Shown piece after piece: positions 1-4,908 of a stretch of DNA of 5,829 nucleotides (position 1 is its first letter; each line of letters opens with the position of its first letter). This stretch comes from an uncultured bacterium (GTDB taxonomy: Bacteria > Gemmatimonadota > Gemmatimonadetes > Longimicrobiales > RSA9). The notes under the pieces were generated by a model. The model searched no databases. It worked only from the letters and a program-made list of their open reading frames with translations, and was not told the DNA's origin. Location of the stretch: NCBI GenBank assembly GCA_937889645.1, contig CALBZE010000140.1, positions 1-5,829 of the forward strand. The letters are read 5' to 3'. The position numbers and the translations under genes are program-made.

Positions 1-6
1 CAGGAC

Positions 7-47
7 GCGACAGAATTTAGAGAGATTCGGCGACAAAGTTTAGAGAA
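7..47. repeat. 18-nt imperfect direct repeat, two copies
   Basis: Two copies of a sequence close to GCGACARARTTTAGAGAR lie at 7-24 and 30-47 and match at 15 of 18 positions. All three differences are purine transitions. The 23-bp offset is about two helical turns, so a protein binding both copies would contact the same DNA face. The copies are AT-richer than their surroundings. Function is unknown. They could be binding sites, or the edge of a larger array beginning outside the window. Confidence 0.55.
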
Positions 48-53
48 CCCACA

Positions 54-118
54 CAGGTAATACGGCGGGCGTGGGCGCAGGTAGTACGGCGGGCGAGGGC
101 GCAAGCAGCAGGGCGGGC
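54..118. repeat. 24-nt tandem repeat, about 2.7 copies
   Basis: Copies at 54-77 and 78-101 match at 22 of 24 positions (core CAGGTARTACGGCGGGCG). A degenerate third copy at 102-118 matches copy two at 13 of 17. The period is divisible by three, but no plausible protein spans it, so I treat it as a non-coding minisatellite-like tandem duplication. It abuts the 18-nt repeat on the left and is 10 bases from the inverted-repeat array on the right. Confidence 0.7.
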
Positions 119-128
119 CTACGGCGAT

Positions 129-302
129 GTAGAAACTGCACACTCGTCGGCGAATAATCCGAACCGTGTGCAGTTTTCCCCCGCTAATGTGGCATCGCAA
201 CACACTCCGGCCCGACCGGCGTCCATCGTGTGCGGTTTGCCACGATATTTGTAGAAACTGAACGAGTCTCGCGATTCTGCGCGATGCGTGCGCAGTTTCT
301 AC
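129..302. repeat. Array of three inverted repeats, ~61-bp period
   Basis: Six related arms of about 15 nt alternate in orientation. Unit 1 pairs 129-143 (GTAGAAACTGCACAC) with 166-180, including an 11-bp perfect core (133-143 with 166-176). Unit 2 pairs 189-205 with 228-243 (GTGTGCGGTTTGCCAC) through a 6-bp outer and 5-bp inner match. Unit 3 pairs 251-265 with 288-302 through a 10-bp perfect outer stem (GTAGAAACTG with CAGTTTCTAC). The sequence between arms is exactly 22 nt in each unit and unrelated between units. Units are separated by 8 and 7 nt and start 60 and 62 bp apart. The left arm of unit 1 and the complement of the right arm of unit 3 match at 14 of 15. No coding frame fits. It may be an array of paired protein-binding sites, tandem RNA hairpins, or a dispersed palindromic element; the sequence alone does not decide. 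Confidence 0.75.
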
Positions 303-344
303 ACGTGCCCGGCGCCCTCGCCGCTCGGTTCCCACACCCGATGG

Positions 345-394
345 TTGGTCACCCCCACCCGCTCATTGGTCACCCCCACCCAACACCCCCACCC
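345..394. repeat. C-rich 21-nt direct repeat; minus-strand G-quadruplex motif
   Basis: TTGGTCACCCCCACCC occurs perfectly at 345-360 and 366-381 (offset 21 bp). Its core CACCCCCACCC appears a third time at 384-394. Read on the minus strand, 394-373 gives four G-runs of 3, 5, 3 and 5 separated by loops of 1, 4 and 1 nt, a textbook G-quadruplex-forming pattern with short loops. It lies about 245 bp before the sbcD start, on the strand that would be template for rightward transcription. Whether it folds or affects expression is not visible from sequence. Confidence 0.65.
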
Positions 395-561
395 GCCCAG
401 CGTCGATGCCTGCCTCGTCGCCACCAACGCTTCACCACCTGACCCGCCCGAACCGCGGCACGAACTCGCCCGGCCCCCCGCCTGCCGTCCGTTCACGAGC
501 CTTCCCGGTCGCGTGCCCTCGCAGATGGCCGCGCCCGCCCGACTTCGGCCCGCTCCAAACC

Positions 562-590
562 TTGGCCCGCCGCGCCCGCGCCAGTAGATT
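562..590 (+). promoter_or_regulatory. Candidate sigma70-type promoter for sbcD
   Basis: TTGGCC (562-567) and TAGATT (585-590) are separated by exactly 17 bp and each match the -35 and -10 consensus at four of six positions. Transcription would begin near 597, leaving a leader of about 43 nt before the sbcD ATG. The element in front of sbcC has the same TTGGC start and the same 17-bp spacer, which supports both. Matches of this quality do occur by chance, so this is only a candidate. Confidence 0.35.
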
Positions 591-639
591 CGCACGCGTC
601 ACACGCCGCGCGGCTGCGCTAGACGAATCCACGGTCCCG

Positions 640-1944
640 ATGCTCATCGCCCACCTCGCCGATCTGCACCTCGGCTACCGCGCCTACCACCGGCTCGCGC
701 CGGGCGGGATCAACGCGCGCGAGCGCGACGTCGCCCAGGCGTTCCGCGCGGCGCTCGACCGGATCGTCGAGCTGGGGCCGGACCTCGTCCTCGTGGCAGG
801 CGACGTCTTCCACACCGTCCGCCCGTCGAACGCGGCGATCGCGGACGCGTTCCGCCAGTTCGCGCGGCTGCGTGCGCGCCTCCCCGAGGCGCCGGTCGTC
901 GTCATCGCCGGGAACCACGACTCGCCCCGCGCAGTCGAGACGGGGAGCATCCTGCGACTGCTCGCGGAGATCCCCGGCGTGACCGTGGTCGACCAGGACG
1001 CGCGGGCCGTCCACCTCGAGGAGCTGGACGCCACCGTCCTCTGCCTTCCCCACAACGCCCTCGCCAGCGGCGAGCGGATCGCGCTCGAGCCGGACCCCGA
1101 CGCCGCGGTCAACATCCTGATGCTGCACGGCACCGTCGCCGGCGGCGGTGCGGAGGAGAAGCTGCGCTACGTGACCGAGTACGGCGGCGTGAAGGTCGAG
1201 GCGAGCGAGATCCGGCCCGAGCGCTGGGACTACGTCGCCCTCGGCCACTACCACATCGCGACCGAACTCGCGCCGAACATGTGGTACGCCGGCGGGATCG
1301 AGCGGACCTCCACGAACATCTGGGAGGAGGCGTCCAGCGAGAAGGGCTTCCTGACCTACGACACCGAGTCGAAGAAGGCGACGTTCCACCCGCTGCCGTC
1401 GCGGCCGGTGATCGATCTTCCGCGGTTCTCCGCGCTGCGGGTCGTCGGTGGGCGGCCCGGCGCGGAGCCCCCCGCGACGTCGTCCGGAGCGCCGGCGACC
1501 TCCGACGCACCGGCATCGCCGGCGCCAACCCCGGGGCGATACTTGGAGCCATCCGAAATCAACGCCAAGATCCGCGCGCTCGTCGAGAGCATCCCGGACG
1601 GGATCGAGGGGAAGATCGTGCGCCTCGTCATCACCGACGTGCCGCGCGAGCTGTTCCGCGCGCTGGACCACCAGCAGATCCGCGAGTACAAGGCGCGGGC
1701 GCTGCACTTCCACCTCGATCCGCGGCGGCCGGAGGTGCACCGAATCGTGGGCGTAGGAGCCCCGGGGCGGCGGCTCACGCTCGAGGAGGAGGTGCGCAAC
1801 TTCCTGACGAAGCACTGGCAGCGCTCGTCGGCGGAGATCGAAGTCGAGCGGCTCGTCGCCCTCGCCGACCGGTACATGGCCGAGGCGGCGGGCGGTGAGC
1901 CGGAGGACGCGCTGGTCGAGTCGCGGGTCGTGGAAGGCGATTGA
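640..1944 (+). CDS. sbcD: SbcD / Mre11-family DNA exonuclease subunit
   Basis: Nuclease subunit of the SbcCD (Mre11-Rad50) complex: a manganese-dependent 3'-5' dsDNA exonuclease and endonuclease that trims DNA ends and opens hairpins in the cytoplasm. The 434-residue product has all phosphoesterase motifs: DLH (D8, H10), GDVFH (D55, H58), GNHD (N92, catalytic H93), LHG (H163) and GHYH (H203, H205). WYAGGIERTS (215-224) matches the end of the Mre11 nuclease core. An Ala/Pro/Ser/Thr-rich linker (about 269-300) precedes a capping-type segment (about 301-375), then helical sequence (about 379-417) suited to holding the SbcC coiled-coil base. Length is close to the roughly 400 residues of E. coli SbcD. 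I chose the ATG at 640 because the family begins MLIAHLADLHLG here; upstream in-frame sequence is low complexity. No clear Shine-Dalgarno is visible. The partner sbcC follows after 372 bp. Confidence 0.95.
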   Translation: MLIAHLADLHLGYRAYHRLAPGGINARERDVAQAFRAALDRIVELGPDLVLVAGDVFHTVRPSNAAIADAFRQFARLRARLPEAPVVVIAGNHDSPRAVETGSILRLLAEIPGVTVVDQDARAVHLEELDATVLCLPHNALASGERIALEPDPDAAVNILMLHGTVAGGGAEEKLRYVTEYGGVKVEASEIRPERWDYVALGHYHIATELAPNMWYAGGIERTSTNIWEEASSEKGFLTYDTESKKATFHPLPSRPVIDLPRFSALRVVGGRPGAEPPATSSGAPATSDAPASPAPTPGRYLEPSEINAKIRALVESIPDGIEGKIVRLVITDVPRELFRALDHQQIREYKARALHFHLDPRRPEVHRIVGVGAPGRRLTLEEEVRNFLTKHWQRSSAEIEVERLVALADRYMAEAAGGEPEDALVESRVVEGD

Positions 1945-1967
1945 GGCCCCGGCGTAAGGGCGGGGTC
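1945..1967 (+). terminator. Hairpin directly after sbcD stop
   Basis: GGCCCCG (1945-1951) pairs with CGGGGTC (1961-1967) across a 9-nt loop, giving seven pairs including one G-U, starting on the base after the TGA. No T-run follows, so it is not a canonical intrinsic terminator. It could slow or end transcription, or protect the 3' end of an sbcD message. Either would fit sbcC having its own promoter. Confidence 0.3.
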
Positions 1968-2016
1968 CGCGACCGTCGCCGTCGTGGTGTCCGCCGCAAA
2001 CCGCGGGGATGATAAC

Positions 2017-2043
2017 AATACTGAACCGTCCGGTTCACTAATT
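2017..2043. promoter_or_regulatory. Palindromic operator-like site 1 (TetR-type appearance)
   Basis: The 16-bp perfect palindrome TGAACCGTCCGGTTCA (2022-2037) is centred at 2029/2030, with partial symmetry continuing outward (ATAC...ACTAAT). It is AT-rich for this genome. Its form, two GAACCG half-sites around a 2-bp centre, resembles operators of TetR-family repressors as I know them, though no such regulator is encoded in the window. A near copy lies 73 bp downstream. The identity of the binding protein is inference. Confidence 0.5.
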
Positions 2044-2089
2044 GTTGCGCCACCCAACCTCTCTCGCCGCGCATAGCGCCGGCAATTGC

Positions 2090-2116
2090 AATACTAAACC
2101 GTACAGTTCACTAATT
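2090..2116. promoter_or_regulatory. Palindromic operator-like site 2, copy of site 1
   Basis: This 27-bp site matches the first at 24 of 27 positions, including the non-symmetric flanks AATACT and CACTAATT, so the two are duplicated or selected as complete units. Its dyad is weaker than that of site 1. The 73-bp offset is close to seven helical turns, placing both on the same DNA face, as expected for cooperative repressors. TTGCAA (2086-2091) and ACTAAT (2110-2115), 18 bp apart, form a weak promoter-like pair that this site would cover. Nothing recognisable is encoded immediately downstream before sbcC. Confidence 0.5.
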
Positions 2117-2254
2117 GGACCCGCCTCGTGGTGCATGTGGATGCGGTAGGAGTCCGCCCGCGCATACACGCGCGGCAAGCCGAATGCCCGCCGCGGACGC
2201 CGCTACGCCGCTGATCCGTTGGTAGCCCGCACCCGTCCGCAACCGGCCACGGCG

Positions 2255-2283
2255 TTGGCGGCGTAGAACCGCGGGCGTATCTT
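2255..2283 (+). promoter_or_regulatory. Candidate sigma70-type promoter for sbcC
   Basis: TTGGCG (2255-2260) and TATCTT (2278-2283) are separated by 17 bp, each four of six to consensus. Transcription would start near 2290, giving a leader of about 27 nt before the sbcC ATG. The element resembles the one preceding sbcD in hexamer and spacing, and lies about 140 bp downstream of the second operator-like site, so a repressor there would not cover it directly. Confidence 0.4.
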
Positions 2284-2316
2284 GGATCGGATTCCCGAAC
2301 CGAACCGTTCTCGTAC

Positions 2317-4746
2317 ATGCGCCTCGTCCGCCTGAGCCTCCTCAACTTCCGCCAGCACGCCGAGACCGAGGTCGTGTTCCGCCCCGGGCTGACCGGGATC
2401 ATCGGCCCGAACGGGGCGGGGAAGAGCACGATCCTGGAGGCGATCGCGTGGGCGATCTACGGCTCGGCGGCGGCGCGCGGCACGAACGACACGATCCGCT
2501 TCTCCCGCGCGCCGGGGCGCAGCCGCGTCGAGGTCGAGCTCACCTTCGAGCTGGCCGGCCACGAGTATCGCGTCGTCCGCACGCTGCACAACGCGGAAGT
2601 CTTCCTGGACGGCGGGACCTCGCCCGTGGCGACGTCGCTCGGCGGCGTCACGGAGTACCTCCAGGGCCGGCTCGGGATGAGCCGCGAGGAGTTCTTCAAC
2701 ACCTACTTCACCGGGCAGAAGGAGCTCCAGTTCCTGGCGCAGATGGGCGCCGCCCAGCGCGGCCGCTTCCTGGGGCAGGTGCTCGGCTACGAGCGGCTTC
2801 GCGTCGCCCAGGAGATGGCGCGTGCGCGCCGGAACGAGCTGCGCCACGAGATCGAGGGGCTGCGCGCGGGGCTCCCGGACCCGGCCACGCTCGAGGAGGA
2901 GCGGAAGGCCGCGGAGCGACGTCGCAAGGAAGCCCTCGCCGCGCTCCGGGACGCCGAAACCGCCGTGACCGACGCCGAGGCCCGTCGCGCCGAACTCCTC
3001 CCCCGTTGGGAGGCGGTGCAACGCGCGCGGGAGCAGGCGCGCGAGATCGACCACGGGCTCGACGTCGCCCGGCGCGAGCGCGACGTGGCCGAACGGGACC
3101 GTGCCCGCGCCGAGGCCGAGCTGGAGCGGATCGCCGAGGCCGCGGCCGAGCTGGCGCCGCTCCGCGAGGCGCTCGCCGAGCTGCCGACGGTCGCGCAGGA
3201 GTGCGCCGAGCTCGCCGAGCTCGCCCGGCTCGCCGAGCGACGGAGCGGGCTGGAGAAGACCGAACGGACGCTCGCGCGGGATCTCGAGGCCGCGGCCCGG
3301 CGGCTCGAGAAGCTGGAAGAGGCGCCTCGGTACCTCGAGAAGTACCGCTCCGAGCTCGCCGCGGCGCGGGACCGGCTCGCCGAGGCCGAAAAGGCGGTCG
3401 AGGCTGCGCAAAGCGAGTGGGTCCAGCGCCGTGAGGAGACGCGCACCAAACTGGAGACGTATCGGGAGCGGGCCCGGGAGCTGAAGGAACAGGTCCGGCA
3501 GCTCGAGGAGGCCGGGCCCGACGGGACCTGTCCCACCTGCGAGCGGCCGCTCGGCGCGCAGTTCGATGCAGTCGTCGGCCGGCTTCGCGACGAGTGGGAC
3601 ACGCTCGTCCAGGACGGCAAGTGGCTGAAGCACCGGCTCGACCAGCTCGAGGCGAAGAAGCCGGATGAACTCGTCACGGCCGAGGCCGCGCGCGCAGAGG
3701 CGCAGCGCGCGGTCGAGGAAGCGAACCGGCGCGTCGCCCGGTGCGAGGACGCGATCAAGGAGCTCGAGCGCCTGCGCGGGGAGCAGGCGGATCGCGAGAA
3801 GCAACTCGCGGAGATCCGCGCCGAGCTCGCCGCGATCCCCGCCGCTTACGACCGCGAGCGCCATCGCAAGGCCGAGGCGCGCCTCGAAGAGCTGCGCGCG
3901 ATCGAGCGCCGGGCGAGCCGTCTCGAGCAGGTCGTCGAAGGACGCGCCGCCCGCGAGAAGGAGCGCGACGACGCGATCGCTCGCTCCGCCCGCGCCGCCG
4001 AGCGCATCGCCGAGCTGGAGCGCCGCCGCGCCGAACTCGACTTCAGCGAGGAAGAGTTCCTCCGCCTACGCACCGAGTTCGACGAGGCGACCGACGCCGT
4101 GCGTCGCGCCGAACTGCGCGCGACGGAGGTGCGCGGCCTCCTCACGGCCGCGGAGGAGGCCCTCGAGGCCGCCATCCGCGCCCTCGCCGCCTACGAGGAG
4201 CGTCGCGCCCAGCTCGCGTCGCTCGAGAGCGAGCTGCGGCACCACAACGAGCTGGACGCCGCGCTCAGCCAGCTCCGTGCCGAGCTGAACGCCCGCGTCC
4301 GCCCCGAGCTCGGCCAGCTCGCCAGCACGTTCCTCGCGCAGATCACGGACGGGCGCTACACGTCGCTCGAGATCGACGAGAACTACAACATCCTCGTCCT
4401 GGACGAAGGGGAAGAGAAGCCGGTCATCAGCGGCGGCGAGGAGGACGTGGCGAACCTGGTGCTGCGGCTCGCGATCAGCCAGATGATCGCCGAGCGCGCG
4501 GGGCATCCGCTCTCCGTCCTGATCCTGGACGAGGTCTTCGGCTCGCTCGACCTCGAGCGCCGCGACAACGTGATCCAGCTCCTCCACCGCCTCGGCGACC
4601 GCTTCGAGCAGGTCATCCTCATCACCCACATCGAGACGATCCGCGAAGGGCTCGACCAGGTCATCCGCGTCGAGTACGACGAGCGCACCGGCGCGAGCGT
4701 GGTCCGCGAGGAGCGGACCGGCGAGGCGATGCTGGAGGCGGTGTGA
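2317..4746 (+). CDS. sbcC: SbcC / Rad50-family SMC-like ATPase subunit
   Basis: ATPase and tether subunit of SbcCD. ATP binding dimerises the heads and controls access of DNA to the SbcD nuclease. The 809-residue product has an N-terminal head half with Walker A GPNGAGKST (30-38) and Q-loop Q134. A long Glu/Arg/Ala/Leu-rich coiled coil (about 160-395) follows, then the zinc hook C405-P-T-C408 exactly at mid-protein, and the returning coiled coil (about 415-680). The C-terminal head half carries ABC signature SGGEED (705-710), Walker B LILDE (D738, E739), D-loop SLD (743-745) and switch histidine H771 in LITHIE. It is shorter than E. coli SbcC (about 1048 residues) and nearer archaeal Rad50, implying shorter arms. 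The ATG at 2317 is chosen because MRLVRLSLLNFRQH is the usual family N-terminus. No clear Shine-Dalgarno is seen. sbcD lies upstream on the same strand. Confidence 0.96.
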   Translation: MRLVRLSLLNFRQHAETEVVFRPGLTGIIGPNGAGKSTILEAIAWAIYGSAAARGTNDTIRFSRAPGRSRVEVELTFELAGHEYRVVRTLHNAEVFLDGGTSPVATSLGGVTEYLQGRLGMSREEFFNTYFTGQKELQFLAQMGAAQRGRFLGQVLGYERLRVAQEMARARRNELRHEIEGLRAGLPDPATLEEERKAAERRRKEALAALRDAETAVTDAEARRAELLPRWEAVQRAREQAREIDHGLDVARRERDVAERDRARAEAELERIAEAAAELAPLREALAELPTVAQECAELAELARLAERRSGLEKTERTLARDLEAAARRLEKLEEAPRYLEKYRSELAAARDRLAEAEKAVEAAQSEWVQRREETRTKLETYRERARELKEQVRQLEEAGPDGTCPTCERPLGAQFDAVVGRLRDEWDTLVQDGKWLKHRLDQLEAKKPDELVTAEAARAEAQRAVEEANRRVARCEDAIKELERLRGEQADREKQLAEIRAELAAIPAAYDRERHRKAEARLEELRAIERRASRLEQVVEGRAAREKERDDAIARSARAAERIAELERRRAELDFSEEEFLRLRTEFDEATDAVRRAELRATEVRGLLTAAEEALEAAIRALAAYEERRAQLASLESELRHHNELDAALSQLRAELNARVRPELGQLASTFLAQITDGRYTSLEIDENYNILVLDEGEEKPVISGGEEDVANLVLRLAISQMIAERAGHPLSVLILDEVFGSLDLERRDNVIQLLHRLGDRFEQVILITHIETIREGLDQVIRVEYDERTGASVVREERTGEAMLEAV

Positions 4747-4771
4747 CGTCGCACGTGGCGCGGCTCCGTTG

Positions 4772-4839
4772 GCGCCCGGGCCCCCGGGCGCGCCGCGGGC
4801 CATGCCGTCGGCGCCCCGGGCCCCGCCGGCCGCACGGCA
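4772..4839 (+). terminator. GC-rich hairpins downstream of sbcC, no T-run
   Basis: Two inverted repeats follow the sbcC stop. GCGCCCGGG (4772-4780) faces its exact complement at 4783-4791 with only 2 nt between. TGCCGT (4803-4808) pairs with ACGGCA (4834-4839), enclosing a second stem of CGGCG (4809-4813) with CGCCG (4824-4828). Neither is followed by T residues on the plus strand; the second is followed by an A-run. They may mark the end of the sbcC transcript or simply reflect extreme GC content. Confidence 0.3.
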
Positions 4840-4840
4840 A

Positions 4841-4887
4841 GAAAAAATGCGGGGTGGGCCCGGGCCGCATCCCGGACCGCACCCCGC
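4841..4887 (-). terminator. Rho-independent terminator of the EamA gene
   Basis: Read on the minus strand, GCGGGGTG (4887-4880) pairs perfectly with CACCCCGC (4856-4849). The stem continues after one bulged base through a further seven of eight pairs (4878-4871 with 4864-4857), leaving a 6-nt loop. The structure is followed at once by ATTTTTTC (4848-4841). A long GC stem plus a six-T run, about 20 bp past the transporter stop codon, is a classic intrinsic terminator. It also separates the two convergent transcription units. Confidence 0.75.
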
Positions 4888-4908
4888 GGGTGAGTCCTCG
4901 CACCCTGT

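Larger units (their letters stand above)
1..639. other. Gene-free, repeat-rich region upstream of sbcD
   Basis: No reading frame here looks like a protein. The candidates are short, dominated by Pro, Arg, Ser and Ala, and cross the repeats. The frame that runs into sbcD is open from 406, but its first 78 codons are a low-complexity Pro/Arg-rich string with no family resemblance, so I read them as a GC-rich open frame ahead of the true start at 640. The first 400 bases hold four separate repeat families, listed individually. Positions 395-561 contain nothing I can name, and 562-590 has a promoter-like pair. The 5' edge (1-60) could in principle be the tail of an upstream gene, since frame 1 is open to a TAA at 58-60, but a direct repeat with a 23-nt offset there argues against coding. 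Confidence 0.6.
1945..2316. other. Intergenic region between sbcD and sbcC
   Basis: This 372-bp gap contains a hairpin after sbcD, the two operator-like palindromes and a promoter-like element near its right end. No credible gene is visible. The longest nearby minus-strand frames are continuations of antisense shadows of sbcD or sbcC. A 27-codon frame opening with GTG at 2129 ends at 2213, but it has no ribosome site and no recognisable product. Base composition is locally AT-richer around 2010-2050 and 2083-2117, as expected of regulatory DNA. Confidence 0.6.

Noticed and set aside
1..60. C-terminal tail of an upstream gene (frame 1 open to TAA at 58-60)
   Set aside because: Only 19 codons are visible, and the region carries an 18-nt direct repeat with an offset of 23, not divisible by three; coding status cannot be supported.
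129..302. CRISPR array
   Set aside because: Arms are about 15 nt, alternate in orientation and diverge from one another, and intervals alternate between 22 and 7-8 nt; there are no cas genes.
299..595. 98-codon minus-strand frame with a repeated VGVTN peptide
   Set aside because: The peptide repeat is just the 21-nt DNA repeat read in frame; the rest is Gly/Arg-rich noise typical of GC-rich non-coding DNA.
406..639. N-terminal extension of sbcD (78 in-frame codons from an ATG at 406)
   Set aside because: The extension is Pro/Arg/Ala-rich with no family match, and the Mre11 N-terminus (MLIAHLADLHLG) begins exactly at the ATG at 640.
619..1815. 398-codon antisense frame over sbcD
   Set aside because: It is a reading-frame shadow of a GC-rich gene: Arg/Asp/Val-rich, with no domain.
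2129..2213. 27-codon GTG-initiated small frame downstream of operator site 2
   Set aside because: It has no ribosome-binding site and an Arg/Pro-rich composition expected by chance, so it cannot be supported.
2203..3864. 553-codon antisense frame over sbcC
   Set aside because: Repetitive Leu/Gly/Arg/Glu composition mirrors the coiled-coil codons; no independent signal, while the sense strand is unambiguously Rad50.
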